From: CBFIDE01 sp965661265 | Lineage (GTDB): Bacteria; Bacteroidota; Bacteroidia; Flavobacteriales; Schleiferiaceae | Direction of reading: 5' to 3' | Assembly (NCBI GenBank): GCA_965661265.1 | Contig: CBFIDE010000001.1 | Coordinates: 107,778-171,777, forward strand | Length of the DNA stretch: 64,000 bases | Shown here: in pieces, positions 43,571-52,888 of the stretch | Numbering within the stretch: position 1 is the stretch's first letter | Layout of the letters: the number at the start of each line of letters is the position of its first letter | Position numbers and translations under genes: made by a program | Notes under the pieces: generated by a model | What the model was told of the DNA's origin: nothing | The model's database searches: none | What the model saw: only the letters and a program-made list of their open reading frames with translations

Positions 43571-45064
43571 ATGAACAAAAATATACTTTTTCTTTTTGCA
43601 ATTATTCTCTTTGGAATATCGTGTAGAAAGGAAATTCCAACTACAAACCAGGCGGTCAGCCTGGGCTTTTCAGCAGACACGATTTATCTAGACACTGTCT
43701 TCAACACTATTGGTAGCAGCACTTACCAATTAAAAGTTAGAAACACTTCAAATGAAAGAGTTATAATTGATGATATCAGAATTGGTGGTGGGAATTCCAG
43801 TTTGTATCGATTAAATATTGACGGCCAGAACTCTAATATTGCGAGCAATGTTTCTATTCTACCCCAAGATAGTATCTATATTTTTATAGAAGTTACTCCA
43901 AATATTACAGCTTTTCCCAATCCTCTTTACACTGACAGCATCTTATTTACCAATAAAGGTCGCTTGCAAAAGGTTCAACTTGTTACCTTAACTAAGGATG
44001 TTATATTCCATTTTCCTGATAAGTTCATAGTTTTAGGAAACGCACCCAACGCCACTTTCATTCCTTATTCTGTAATCAACTGTGATGACACTTGGGATAA
44101 TTCTAAGCCTCATGTTATTTATGGTTATGCTGTGGTGGATTCTGGCTGTAGCTTAAATATAACCTCAGGTGCAGAAGTCTTTTTTCATCAAAACAGTGGA
44201 CTGTGGGTATTTAATCAAGCTAGCTTAAAAATAGGTGAAAACGACGACCCTTCAATTCAAGATTCCATAACTTTTAGCGGAGACAGACTAGAACCCTTTT
44301 ATGAGAATTCACCAGGTCAATGGGGCGGTGTGCTCGGAGGTATCTTTATTCAAGGAGGTAGTGTAAACAACGTTATAAATAACGCCCTCATTAAGAATGC
44401 AACAACCGCAGTAAGACTGGATAGCACTTCTACTCAAAACTTAAGCATGAGTAATTCTTATATATTGAATAGCTCTAGAGTTGGTATTTATGGAGGGTTT
44501 GGAAATATGAAAGCAGAAAATTTAGTTGTTGCCAATTCTGGTATTCATACACTATATGTATTTGGTGGAGATTATGAATTTAGACATTGTACATTCGCAA
44601 ACTATTGGAATTTTACAACAAGGAATGACGCCAGCGTTATATTAACAAATTTCATAGATGTCATAGATGCAAACAATCAAAGAAGAAGATTAGTGCGTCC
44701 TCTAAACAATTGCTATTTTGGAAACTGTTTAGTTTATGGAAATAACACCCAAGAATTAAGTGTTATTAGCGACCCTTCGAATTCTTTTAATTACTTCTTT
44801 AATCATGCACTTTTAAAGATTGATACGGATGAGTCAGATAGAGGATTTGATATTTCTGATCCTCTATTCTTTAATCAAATACTAGACAATAAAGATCCTG
44901 ACTTTGTAAATATCGCTCTAAATCGATATCAGCTAGATAGCAATAGTCAGGCGGTCAATCAAGGGAATATATCTGACCCTCTTATAGTGCCAACAGACAT
45001 AATAGGGGCCAATAGAAATTCTGATATTGGCCCAGACATAGGAGCTTACGAAAGAAGCTTCTAG
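43571..45064 (+). CDS. Lipoprotein with right-handed beta-helix / choice-of-anchor Q fold
   Basis: A 497-residue lipoprotein. The signal MNKNILFLFAIILFGISC at ATG 43571 gives a lipobox with Cys18; codons upstream (from 43535) do not look like a signal. The first about 110 residues form an Ig-like/ASPM-type domain (TIYLDTVFNTIGSSTYQLKVRNTS). The middle has beta-helix-like repeats with Asn ladders (GGSVNNVINNALIKNATTAV). The end, IIGANRNSDIGPDIGAYE, is the choice-of-anchor Q hallmark. It probably sits on the surface or periplasmic face and may bind or cut polysaccharide; no catalytic residues can be assigned. Confidence 0.8.
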   Translation: MNKNILFLFAIILFGISCRKEIPTTNQAVSLGFSADTIYLDTVFNTIGSSTYQLKVRNTSNERVIIDDIRIGGGNSSLYRLNIDGQNSNIASNVSILPQDSIYIFIEVTPNITAFPNPLYTDSILFTNKGRLQKVQLVTLTKDVIFHFPDKFIVLGNAPNATFIPYSVINCDDTWDNSKPHVIYGYAVVDSGCSLNITSGAEVFFHQNSGLWVFNQASLKIGENDDPSIQDSITFSGDRLEPFYENSPGQWGGVLGGIFIQGGSVNNVINNALIKNATTAVRLDSTSTQNLSMSNSYILNSSRVGIYGGFGNMKAENLVVANSGIHTLYVFGGDYEFRHCTFANYWNFTTRNDASVILTNFIDVIDANNQRRRLVRPLNNCYFGNCLVYGNNTQELSVISDPSNSFNYFFNHALLKIDTDESDRGFDISDPLFFNQILDNKDPDFVNIALNRYQLDSNSQAVNQGNISDPLIVPTDIIGANRNSDIGPDIGAYERSF

Positions 45065-45089
45065 AGTATTTTTAAGACATTAAGACTAT

Positions 45090-45758
45090 CTAGTTTTCTA
45101 ATAACAGGTAAGAAAATCTTAGTTGAATTCCACCATAAGAGTCATTTCCATTAGATGGCAAGTCTGAATCAATGATTCCCTCTAAGAAATCAGTTCCGCT
45201 ATTATGTCTCAAATATTCCAAACTTAGACTAGAGTGCAAACTTGTTCTAATTTTCAATCCTAGTCCTCCAAAATAATTAATTGAACTGTAGGAGTCCGGC
45301 TTTAATTCAATATTATCGTCAAACCTAATTGCACTAGGGTCAGGATTATAAATAAGACCCCCAAAACCTGCTTTTACATAAAAAGTAAATTTTCTATCAG
45401 TATGATACTTACCGAATCTGATAAAATGCATTTGAATGTATGGGTTAAACTGCCACATATTAGTGGTGTTTGAAATACCTCTACTTGGATTAGAATGGTT
45501 AGCATCCGACATATTCACCCCAGCATAACTTATATCCAAACCTAAAGCAAACCAATCATTTACATGCTTCATGCCGTAAATAGAAAAATTAAGTCCCGTT
45601 TCTGCTAATAATGCCGATGTATTATTAGTATTGGAAATCTCTGTTAAGGCATTCATAGTACCAATACCTGCTCCAAATTCAGAATAGCGAGTTCTGCTCT
45701 GAGCTAGGACACTTAAACTTAAAATGCTCAAAAATATAGCGGCTAAAACATTCTTCAT
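45090..45758 (-). CDS. Outer membrane beta-barrel protein, DUF6089-like
   Basis: A 222-residue exported protein with a signal peptide (1-19, SVLAQ). YSEFGAGIGTMNALTEI after the signal, alternating amphipathic strands (GLDISYAGVNM, FTFYVKAGFGGLIYN, YFGGLGLKIRTSLHSSLSLEYLRH) and a final IQLRFSYLL form an eight-stranded-type small barrel. The start of the mature protein resembles the DUF6089 family. No function is known. It lies 1 bp downstream of yaaA on the same strand, so the pair is probably cotranscribed. Confidence 0.72.
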   Translation of the reverse strand: MKNVLAAIFLSILSLSVLAQSRTRYSEFGAGIGTMNALTEISNTNNTSALLAETGLNFSIYGMKHVNDWFALGLDISYAGVNMSDANHSNPSRGISNTTNMWQFNPYIQMHFIRFGKYHTDRKFTFYVKAGFGGLIYNPDPSAIRFDDNIELKPDSYSSINYFGGLGLKIRTSLHSSLSLEYLRHNSGTDFLEGIIDSDLPSNGNDSYGGIQLRFSYLLLEN

Positions 45759-45759
45759 A

Positions 45760-46524
45760 TTAGGATATTTTATCTCTTAAGAATACTAAATGATTCTTAT
45801 CAGATTGGTTGGTGTGAAAATAGTAATTTTCTTCATTGAACTTCACTAAGTCTTGAACTTCTGTAATTCTATTCTTTATTATGTAGTTTACCATCATCCC
45901 TCTAGCTTTCTTGGCATGAAAACTCATAACCTTATAATCACCATTATTATTTTGATCCTTGAAAGAAAACTTTATGATTCTTTGTAATGGCTTAGCAACA
46001 GCAACCGCCTTAAAATACTCGTCACTAGCTAAGTTTAAAATAAGCTCAGATTGATCAATACTTTGAAAATACTCTGACAAATCCTTTTTCCAGAAATCAT
46101 AGAGATTCTTTTTTCTACCTACCTTGATATTGGTACCCATCTCAAGTCGATACGGCTTTATTAGATCTGTAGGTCTGAGGATACCATATAGACCAGAAAG
46201 AATACGAAGCGAATTAGATGCAAAGTTCATATCCTCTTCAGTCCAAGAATTAGCCTTTAGACCCGTATACACATCGCCATTAAAAGCTAATACAGCTTGC
46301 TTTAGCATCTTTTCTTCAGTCACCCAATCTTGGTTGCGCTGAAAATTTAGACTCGCCAGATTGGAGCTAATAGACTGTAGGTCTTGTAGTTTTTTACGAC
46401 TCAACCTTTTTAAAGAAGCGTTAACCTTCTCAGCTTGATTCAGAAAATCAGCTTGAGTTGTCCTTCCAATGTACGAATCAGTTTCAAAATCTAAAGACTT
46501 TGCCGGGGAAATCAAACATATCAT
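45760..46524 (-). CDS. yaaA: Peroxide stress protein YaaA (DUF328)
   Basis: A 254-residue cytosolic protein. MICLISPAKSLDFET is the exact family N-terminus, and VYTGL near 73, LRILSGLYGILRPTDLIKPYRLEMG, the NLASDEYFKAV segment and FHAKKARGMMVNYII complete the signature. In E. coli the OxyR-regulated homologue limits free iron and Fenton damage, and a DNA-binding HhH-like fold has been described. ATG 46524 is chosen because the nine codons upstream lie in the terminator hairpin of the preceding gene. Confidence 0.94.
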   Translation of the reverse strand: MICLISPAKSLDFETDSYIGRTTQADFLNQAEKVNASLKRLSRKKLQDLQSISSNLASLNFQRNQDWVTEEKMLKQAVLAFNGDVYTGLKANSWTEEDMNFASNSLRILSGLYGILRPTDLIKPYRLEMGTNIKVGRKKNLYDFWKKDLSEYFQSIDQSELILNLASDEYFKAVAVAKPLQRIIKFSFKDQNNNGDYKVMSFHAKKARGMMVNYIIKNRITEVQDLVKFNEENYYFHTNQSDKNHLVFLRDKIS

Positions 46525-46530
46525 AGCCCA

Positions 46531-46565
46531 AAAATAAAAAAAGCGACCCATTTAGAGTCGCTTTT
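46531..46565 (-). terminator. Terminator of the MORN-like gene
   Basis: The 9-bp stem AAAAGCGAC / GTCGCTTTT with a 9-nt loop is followed on the minus strand by T-rich sequence (complement of 46531-46540). It lies just upstream of the yaaA ATG at 46524 and so supports that start. Confidence 0.75.
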
Positions 46566-46583
46566 GTAAATTAGATTGGTTGG

Positions 46584-46946
46584 TTATTTATCTGCCAACA
46601 AATTTCTTTCTTCAATAGTCCATTTAGAACTATCAATCAGTAGATCATTTTCATATACCACTTCGTAAAGAGTCTTACCATCGTCAGCATATATAAACCA
46701 CTTACCTTCTTTTTTTCCATTTTGATAAAAAGCATTTACCATAATATCTCCTTGATCATCTAGCATCACCCACTGACCATCTTGTTCTTCTCCTTTGAAA
46801 GTTCCGTATTGTTGTACACTACCATTATCAGTATAATAAGTAGCCATTACTCTGTCTCCTTTCTTCTCAAATTTTGGCTCATATTGAGCAAACAAACTAG
46901 TCATTGCCATGATCACTACTCCTAAACACATTGTTATCTTCTTCAT
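46584..46946 (-). CDS. Small secreted MORN-repeat-like protein
   Basis: A 120-residue exported protein with a signal peptide (1-20, SLFAQ). It contains YwqK/MORN-type repeats: YGTFKGEEQDGQWVMLDDQGDIMVN and AFYQNGKKEGKWFIYADDGKTLYEVVYEN, each with the G-x-x-x-G-x-W pattern. Such repeats often mediate protein or membrane contacts; some are annotated as YwqK antitoxins, but no toxin partner is adjacent. It is monocistronic with its own terminator, and the 225 bp upstream of it hold only the pruA terminator and AT-rich sequence. Confidence 0.8.
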   Translation of the reverse strand: MKKITMCLGVVIMAMTSLFAQYEPKFEKKGDRVMATYYTDNGSVQQYGTFKGEEQDGQWVMLDDQGDIMVNAFYQNGKKEGKWFIYADDGKTLYEVVYENDLLIDSSKWTIEERNLLADK

Positions 46947-47118
46947 GACTTCATTATTTAATTATTACTTGACAAAGATAGTTGTTTTTTTACAATTATC
47001 TAATTTTTATTTAACTTTTAGATAACATTAATAACAATATCTCGTATATATTTACATCTAAATATTGAAAATCAGTAAGTTGCAATGTTAAGAACTACTT
47101 AACATTAAATTAACATTA

Positions 47119-47148
47119 CCAAAAAAAGGGGCATTAGCCCCTCTTTTA
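47119..47148 (-). terminator. Terminator of pruA
   Basis: The stem AAAAGAGGGGC / GCCCCTTTTTTT (minus strand reading) with loop TAAT is followed by T residues. It lies 24 bp past the pruA stop. Confidence 0.82.
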
Positions 47149-47171
47149 GAAATAAATAATTGACCTAAGCC

Positions 47172-48803
47172 TTAGTCTTCTGCTAAGAAAGGATATCTAA
47201 AGTCCTCTGGTGTTACCAAAGTTTCTTTTAATAAGCGAGGACTACACCATCTAAGTAAATTTTGTGCAGAACCAGCTTTATCATTTGTTCCTGAAGCTCT
47301 AGCTCCCCCAAATGGCTGTTGCCCTACAACAGCTCCTGTTGGCTTGTCGTTTATATAGAAATTACCTGCTGCGTTTCTTAATTTGTGAGTGGCAAATTCA
47401 AGCGCATATCTATCTGCACTAAACACAGCTCCTGTAAGCGCGTACTCAGATGTAGAATCAACTAATTCTAAAGTTTCCTCGAATTTCTCAGAATCATAAA
47501 CGTATATAGTTAGAACAGGTCCAAATAACTCAGTTTCCATAGTCGTATATTTAGGATCTTCAACCTTAAGCACAGTTGGCTCTATAAACCAGCCTTTTGA
47601 CTTATCATAATTTCCTCCTGCTACAATCTCTACACCTTTATCTTCTTTTGCTTGATCAATAAATGAAGCCAATTTATCAAAGCTGCTTTCATGAATTACC
47701 GCATTTACAAAGTTTGTATAATCTCTAGGAGTGCCCATCTTAATAGCATTAAGATCTGTTAGCATAAAGCTTTTGACCTCTTCCCATAAATTAGATGGTA
47801 TATAAGCCCGTGATGCAGCACTACATTTCTGACCCTGATATTCAAATGCTCCTCTAATAAGAGCAGTAGCCACTTGTTTTGGGTTTGAACTTTTATGAGC
47901 AACTACAAAATCTTTTCCACCTGTTTCTCCAACAATTCTTGGATAAGTTCTATACTTCTCAATATTAGTTCCTATTGTTTTCCAAATATTCTTAAAGACC
48001 GATGTAGAACCTGTAAAATGTAAACCAGCAAAGTCAGGATGAGCAAAAACAATATCAGCCGTTTCTTTAGGATCGGTGAAAACCATATTAATAACACCTG
48101 GAGGAACACCTGCTTCTTCAAATACATCCATTACAACCTTAGCTGAATAAATTTGATTCAATGAAGGTTTCCAAACAACGGTATTTCCCATGAGTGCCAT
48201 GCTTGCATTTAAGTTTCCGGCAATAGCAGTAAAGTTAAATGGAGTAATTGCAAACGTAAAACCTTCTAAAGGTCTGTAGTCCACTCTATTCCAAACTCCC
48301 TCACCACTTTCTGGCTGATCACTATAGATCTCGCCCATATATTGAACATTGAACCTCAAAAAGTCAATGAATTCACATGCCGCATCAATTTCCGCTTGAA
48401 AGACATTCTTTCCTTGAGAAATCATAGTAGATGCATTAATTTTTTGTCTGTAAGGACCAGCTAACAAGTCTGCAGCTTTAAGAAAAATTGCAGCTCTATT
48501 TGCCCAGCCCATATTTTCCCATTGCTCCTTAGCAGCTAGAGCGCTTTCAATAGCCTGATGAACATGCTCAGAAGTACCGTAGTGATATGAGCCAACATTA
48601 TGAGAATGATCATGAGGAGGAATTACTCTTTTTAAATTACCAGTTGTGATCTTCTTTCCATTAATAACCATTGGAATTTCAATCTGCTCAGACCACATTT
48701 GATCATAAGCAGCTTGGTTTGCTGCCCTCTCTTCAGTGCCGGGAGCATATGAAAGTATTGGTTCATTAACTGCTAGCGGAATATCATAAAAGCCTTTGCT
48801 CAT
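47172..48803 (-). CDS. pruA: L-glutamate gamma-semialdehyde dehydrogenase (1-pyrroline-5-carboxylate dehydrogenase)
   Basis: A 543-residue aldehyde dehydrogenase of the stand-alone PutA/ALDH4 type that oxidises glutamate semialdehyde to glutamate in proline breakdown. The start MSKGFYDIPLAVNEPILSY at ATG 48803 matches the family; an upstream in-frame extension (to 48875) does not. RVDYRPLEGFTFAITPFNFTAIAGN, the NAD-binding HFTGSTSVF, GETGGKDFVVAH and the catalytic cysteine in EYQGQKCSAASRAYIP (near 326) are all present. The partner proline dehydrogenase is not in the window. It is monocistronic with a strong terminator. Confidence 0.95.
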   Translation of the reverse strand: MSKGFYDIPLAVNEPILSYAPGTEERAANQAAYDQMWSEQIEIPMVINGKKITTGNLKRVIPPHDHSHNVGSYHYGTSEHVHQAIESALAAKEQWENMGWANRAAIFLKAADLLAGPYRQKINASTMISQGKNVFQAEIDAACEFIDFLRFNVQYMGEIYSDQPESGEGVWNRVDYRPLEGFTFAITPFNFTAIAGNLNASMALMGNTVVWKPSLNQIYSAKVVMDVFEEAGVPPGVINMVFTDPKETADIVFAHPDFAGLHFTGSTSVFKNIWKTIGTNIEKYRTYPRIVGETGGKDFVVAHKSSNPKQVATALIRGAFEYQGQKCSAASRAYIPSNLWEEVKSFMLTDLNAIKMGTPRDYTNFVNAVIHESSFDKLASFIDQAKEDKGVEIVAGGNYDKSKGWFIEPTVLKVEDPKYTTMETELFGPVLTIYVYDSEKFEETLELVDSTSEYALTGAVFSADRYALEFATHKLRNAAGNFYINDKPTGAVVGQQPFGGARASGTNDKAGSAQNLLRWCSPRLLKETLVTPEDFRYPFLAED

Positions 48804-48976
48804 AGTCTTGGTTTTAAGTTTAATAAGCCTCAAAGTTAATGGAAAGGCGTCAGGGATGAAACTATTTTGAGGCAAAACTTTCCGAATAAGAACGGCCAGA
48901 AATTGAATTCTAAAAATTACCTATCGCCTCTTGACTCGCCTTTAAATATGTATATTTATAGTACTAAAACTATTTT

Positions 48977-49330
48977 ATGAAAAGAATTGGAATTATTGCC
49001 ATTGCAGTATGTATACTGACCATTGGTATTCAAGCAACTATTAATCTTACCCCAAAGGAAGATTATGCCATGGTGCACGTTGTAGAAAGAGCAGCGAGAG
49101 CTTATATTAGAATTACTAGATCCGATGGAAAATCAGAATTAAAAAACATTAGACTTGATAGTTTTGAAGAAGAGTCTTATTTACCAAATATTGATCCTAT
49201 TGCGCAAACTTTAAAGGAACTAAACAACGAAGGCTATATCTTGCAGTCTAGCAATATTGGTGCTTTTAGTGTTGGCAGAAAAGGCAAAGATGGTGATATA
49301 CTGCAGTCTTATACTTTAGTTAAGAGATAG
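48977..49330 (+). CDS. Exported hypothetical protein
   Basis: A 117-residue protein with an N-terminal hydrophobic segment (4-20, IGIIAIAVCILTIGIQA) that is a signal peptide or anchor. The mature part has a short strand-helix pattern (YAMVHVVERAARAYIRITRSDGK, then LDSFEEESYLPNIDPIAQTLKELNNEGYILQSS). I do not recognise it as any family. It lies between pruA (divergent) and a shared bidirectional terminator. No function is proposed. Confidence 0.7.
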   Translation: MKRIGIIAIAVCILTIGIQATINLTPKEDYAMVHVVERAARAYIRITRSDGKSELKNIRLDSFEEESYLPNIDPIAQTLKELNNEGYILQSSNIGAFSVGRKGKDGDILQSYTLVKR

Positions 49331-49350
49331 TTATTAATGAGTAAAACATA

Positions 49351-49378
49351 AAAAAAGATCGCCTAGGCGATCTTTTTT
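49351..49378. terminator. Bidirectional terminator
   Basis: AAAAAAGATCGCCTAGGCGATCTTTTTT is a perfect palindrome given here as two 14-base halves (AAAAAAGATCGCCT / AGGCGATCTTTTTT), so it can terminate the hypothetical gene on the plus strand and the barrel gene on the minus strand. Confidence 0.9.
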
Positions 49379-49398
49379 TATGTCTGAAGTATGATGGT

Positions 49399-49974
49399 CT
49401 AAAATCTATATCCAAATACTACACCCAATCTAGCATCTACGTTTGGTAGTATATCAAAACCTGTATCCTCAGGATTAAGGACTCCTTCAACTCTTTCATT
49501 TTGAAAAAGAAACCTTCCTAATCCAGCATGAATTTCATAAACAAAACCTGATCTCGTGACCCACTTCCTACCGGTTGAAAAACCAACTGCCAAGCCAGAT
49601 AAGGTTATATCTCTATATTCATTTGCAATAGGTGAGCTCGGATCATAAACATAATAGCCATTTTCTTGAACAGCATATCTATACTTTAAGTAACCTCCAA
49701 CAAACCAACCATCAGCATCAAAATCTGGAGAAAAGAAAAATCTAAATTCCGGGACTATACTTAACGCAGAATAACCAATATCTGTCTCTGATGGAAAATA
49801 ATATTGCAAATCCATCTTAACTGAAGTCTCTTCACTTAAAACTCTTTCGTAAGTTATACTGTATTGCCCTAATATTAAACCAAGTGCATTAGTCTTAATC
49901 TCATTGTACTGTGCTTTTAACATTACAGTTGAAAGAAGAAAGACTCCTAACACCATTGCTTTTTGAATTCTCAT
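49399..49974 (-). CDS. Outer membrane beta-barrel protein, DUF3575-like
   Basis: A 191-residue exported protein with a signal peptide (1-22, MLKAQ). EIKTNALGLILGQYSITYERVLSEETSVKMDLQYYF is the DUF3575 N-terminal pattern. Paired strands (FRFFFSPDFDADGWFVGGYLKYRY, GLAVGFSTGRKW, EIHAGLGRFLF) and an aromatic end (VFGYRF) follow, so this is a small outer membrane barrel. Function unknown. It shares a bidirectional terminator with the gene at 48977. Confidence 0.78.
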   Translation of the reverse strand: MRIQKAMVLGVFLLSTVMLKAQYNEIKTNALGLILGQYSITYERVLSEETSVKMDLQYYFPSETDIGYSALSIVPEFRFFFSPDFDADGWFVGGYLKYRYAVQENGYYVYDPSSPIANEYRDITLSGLAVGFSTGRKWVTRSGFVYEIHAGLGRFLFQNERVEGVLNPEDTGFDILPNVDARLGVVFGYRF

Positions 49975-50016
49975 ATTGTGAATTATTATTTCTAAGGATA
50001 AAATTAGATAATTAAA

Positions 50017-50646
50017 TCAAATATCGAGCCTTTTGATTCTTGCAATATCTAGCAACTTACCTTTGGCATTTAGTTTTATTGATGAGAGGTATTTTTTACA
50101 CCATGCTCCAGTATCAATTCTCCAAACATTTTCTGACTTACTATAGATTGGCTCATGGCCAGAAACGATGGTATGACCTACAACCTGAAGTTTATTTATA
50201 TTCAATATTTTTGACCGATTGAAAAGAACCCCGCTTGGGTTTGCAGCCTTATATGGATATTTAGCTCTAATGCTAATACCTGCATGTGTAATGAGAATTT
50301 TCTCATTTTCCCATTTTAGCGGAAGAGTTTTAAGGTAAGTCTTGATTTCTTTATAATCACCTCCCTTTGACTTAATATGCTTTTTAAATTCTTTTTGGAG
50401 TTTTGTTTTAGAAGGAAGTTTCCTAAAAACAGCATACTCATGATTTCCCATAATATAAAAAACCTGCCCTGGGTATTTTTCTTGAAGCTTACGCAGATAT
50501 TTAATGCACGAAAAAGAATCCGGGCCTTTATTGATTAAATCTCCAATTTGTATGAGAATATCCTCTTTAGGGTTCCATGCTTTTTCTACAAGAGCTTTAA
50601 AAGTCTTGTAGCAACCATGGACATCTCCTATTATAACGATATTCAA
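50017..50646 (-). CDS. Metallophosphoesterase (PrpA/ApaH-like)
   Basis: A 209-residue calcineurin-like phosphoesterase with the complete metal-binding motifs: IGDVHGCYKTF (7-17), IGDLINKGPDS (37-47), MGNHEYAVF (69-77), and histidines in ITHAGI and VVGHT. The layout is closest to bacterial serine/threonine phosphatases and ApaH-like diadenosine tetraphosphatases. The substrate cannot be assigned by eye. It runs in the same direction as dnaN, 12 bp downstream, so it may share its transcript. Confidence 0.9.
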   Translation of the reverse strand: MNIVIIGDVHGCYKTFKALVEKAWNPKEDILIQIGDLINKGPDSFSCIKYLRKLQEKYPGQVFYIMGNHEYAVFRKLPSKTKLQKEFKKHIKSKGGDYKEIKTYLKTLPLKWENEKILITHAGISIRAKYPYKAANPSGVLFNRSKILNINKLQVVGHTIVSGHEPIYSKSENVWRIDTGAWCKKYLSSIKLNAKGKLLDIARIKRLDI

Positions 50647-50658
50647 TTTGAATACTTA

Positions 50659-51780
50659 CTATGAGTTAAGCATTACCGGCATTACAAGCATTAACACATC
50701 CTCACCTTCTTCAAGACCATCAATTGGAAGAATGATTCCTGCCCTACTAGGTGCTGACATTTCAAGACTAATAACATCCGATTCTAAGTTATTCAGCATT
50801 TCGTTAAGGAATCGGCTGTTAAAGCCAATCTCCATATCATCACCAGAATAATTACAATTTAATCTTTCATGTGCCTTATTAGCAAAATCTAAATCCTCAG
50901 CAGAAACCTGCAATTCTGAACCAGCAATTTTAAGACGAACTTGATGTGTTGTTTTATTTGAGAAAATCGCAACCCTTTTTACTGAACTAAAGAACTGACT
51001 CCTATCTATTTCCATTTTATTTGGATTCTCCTTAGGAATCACAGCTTCATAATTAGGATACTTACCATCTATAAGACGACAAGTTAGAATGATATTATCA
51101 AACTCAAACCTTGCGTTGGTTTCATTATACAATACCTGAACCTCATCTCCACTACTTACCAATGTAGATTTAAGAATATTCAAGGGCTTTCTTGGCATAA
51201 TGAACTCAGCTGTATGATCAGCTTTTAAGTCTGTTCTTCTATATCTAACTAATTTATGTGCATCAGTTGCAACAAAGGTCAAGCTCTCAGAGCTAAACTG
51301 GAAGAAAACACCATTCATAACTGGTCTTAACTCATCATTACCTGCTGCAAATAAGGTTTTGTTAATAGCAGTGGCTAGTATTTCACCAGAAATAGTTGTT
51401 TTACTTATATCCTCCATTTCTGGAAGGCTTGGAAAATCCTCACCATTTAAAAAGGCCAAAGAATACTTACCATAATCTGAGCTCATTTCTAATGAACTAG
51501 TTTTAGCATCTAAAACAAAAGTCACTGGCTGTTCAGGCAAAGCCTTAAGACCATCCAAGAGCAATCTGGCAGGAATTGCCGCCAAGCCGCTATCAGAACT
51601 ATCAACCTCCATGCTTGCGCTGATAGTTGTTTCAAGGTCTGATGCTGAAATGCTTAGTTGATTTCCTTTTAAATCAAAAAGAAAATTATCTAAAATCGCT
51701 AAAGTATTATTTGTGTTTAATACTCCGCCTACTATTTGAAGTTGCTTTAATAGAGCTCCGCTGCTTACAATGAATTTCAT
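50659..51780 (-). CDS. dnaN: DNA polymerase III subunit beta (sliding clamp)
   Basis: The 373-residue clamp holds DNA polymerase III on DNA. MKFIVSSGALLKQLQIVGGV is the standard N-terminus. Three repeated clamp domains follow (about 1-120, 121-245, 246-373), with the DELRPVMNGVFFQFSSESLTFVATDAHKL segment in the second. The C-terminal pocket that binds partner peptides ends VMPVML. Unlike in many bacteria, it is not next to dnaA here; it is followed by the phosphoesterase. Confidence 0.96.
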   Translation of the reverse strand: MKFIVSSGALLKQLQIVGGVLNTNNTLAILDNFLFDLKGNQLSISASDLETTISASMEVDSSDSGLAAIPARLLLDGLKALPEQPVTFVLDAKTSSLEMSSDYGKYSLAFLNGEDFPSLPEMEDISKTTISGEILATAINKTLFAAGNDELRPVMNGVFFQFSSESLTFVATDAHKLVRYRRTDLKADHTAEFIMPRKPLNILKSTLVSSGDEVQVLYNETNARFEFDNIILTCRLIDGKYPNYEAVIPKENPNKMEIDRSQFFSSVKRVAIFSNKTTHQVRLKIAGSELQVSAEDLDFANKAHERLNCNYSGDDMEIGFNSRFLNEMLNNLESDVISLEMSAPSRAGIILPIDGLEEGEDVLMLVMPVMLNS

Positions 51781-51874
51781 TGAAATGAAAGTTGATTATC
51801 AATAAATGCTAAGGGACAAATATAATGGGAATAAATCGCTGATGGAATTATAGTTATCGACAAATTTTCAACAT

Positions 51875-52888
51875 TTAATTCTCCTTAAAATATTCAAGGG
51901 GCTGTAGAATGTTTTGTAAACCATAATATTGTACCAAGACCATATCTTTTTCATTAATAAAGGCATGTAATCTGTCTGGATCTTTATCTGGCAAAGGAAC
52001 TTCTGGATCGAAACTTTCTGTTGGAGGCTTAATTGCATATCCAATTAAAGTTTTAGTTTGCCCTGTTTTGTCTCTTACTGCAAGTCTAAAAACTGGTTGA
52101 GATGCCAATAAGGAATCTTTTCTAGCCCAGATAGGGTCAGAAGGGACAATAGCTCCTTCATAGCTTACAGTCTTAAAACTATTCAAGTACATCTGTACAT
52201 TCATGGTATTCACATTCCTAATAATTGTTTTACCGTCTAGCGAGCTAACTGTTAAACTATCCCTATTAAAGGCCCTAATTTTAAAGGATTCATTGGGTGC
52301 ACTTGGATAGATCATTTCCACCTCACTGATTTGATCTTGAGCTAAACTGAAAATCTCTCTACTTCTCCAAAGTTCTTCCTGAGTAAAGAACCTAGAGGAA
52401 AGGAATCCATTAAAGCCAGGGATATGAACTGCATAGGGAGCATCGGCATTTTTAATCATCATATAGGTTGCCATTTCATCTGGCGTTTCTGTACCAATAT
52501 AAATATGCTTCATTAATTTACCCTTTCCGTAAATCTTCACTTCCTTACCATATACACTCATTCTCTTATAAACTGGATCTTTCATTTTCTCTTGAAGAAA
52601 ATTCCTCATTTCCATTCTATAAAATGTCAGCATAAGCACATCTATTGCATCCTGTCTAGCTTTTGGGCCGCCATTCACAATCCAATGATTTCCTACCTTC
52701 TTCAAATCAATCTTTGAAGGCTTCTTATCTGTGATTACAATTCTATCAATCTGAGCAGTATCCTTGATAGTAAAAGAATAGTCCATTTTTCTATCCAATG
52801 TACTATCTCCTTCCTTAGATTGAGTTAAGTAAGCTGCAATAAATATGAGGGCTAATAAAAGGCCTAAGTATAAAAAATTCTTTTTCAT
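51875..52888 (-). CDS. DUF4340 domain protein of the gldF-gldG gliding locus
   Basis: A 337-residue membrane-anchored protein. The N-terminal helix FLYLGLLLALIFIAAYL (5-21) anchors it, and the rest is extracytoplasmic. FTIKDTAQIDRIVITDKKPSKIDLKKVGNHWIVNGG is the DUF4340 pattern, followed by the VYGKEVKIYGKGKLMKHIYIGTETPDEMATYMMI segment. It is adjacent to gldG with no gap (gldG stop immediately precedes its ATG). The same GldF-GldG-DUF4340 order occurs for ABC-2/GldG systems elsewhere, so it is probably an accessory part of that complex. Its function is not established. Confidence 0.82.
   Translation of the reverse strand: MKKNFLYLGLLLALIFIAAYLTQSKEGDSTLDRKMDYSFTIKDTAQIDRIVITDKKPSKIDLKKVGNHWIVNGGPKARQDAIDVLMLTFYRMEMRNFLQEKMKDPVYKRMSVYGKEVKIYGKGKLMKHIYIGTETPDEMATYMMIKNADAPYAVHIPGFNGFLSSRFFTQEELWRSREIFSLAQDQISEVEMIYPSAPNESFKIRAFNRDSLTVSSLDGKTIIRNVNTMNVQMYLNSFKTVSYEGAIVPSDPIWARKDSLLASQPVFRLAVRDKTGQTKTLIGYAIKPPTESFDPEVPLPDKDPDRLHAFINEKDMVLVQYYGLQNILQPLEYFKEN

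Noticed and set aside
46525..46551. N-terminal extension of YaaA starting at 46551.
   Set aside because: The extra codons overlap the terminator hairpin of the upstream gene, and the family N-terminus begins at 46524.
46584..46946. Toxin-antitoxin system suggested by the YwqK-like repeats.
   Set aside because: There is no partner toxin gene next to it and the protein has a signal peptide.
46947..47118. AT-rich gap upstream of the MORN-like gene examined for an RNA gene or operator.
   Set aside because: No stable fold, no tRNA features and no repeat of the 9-5-9 palindrome were seen.
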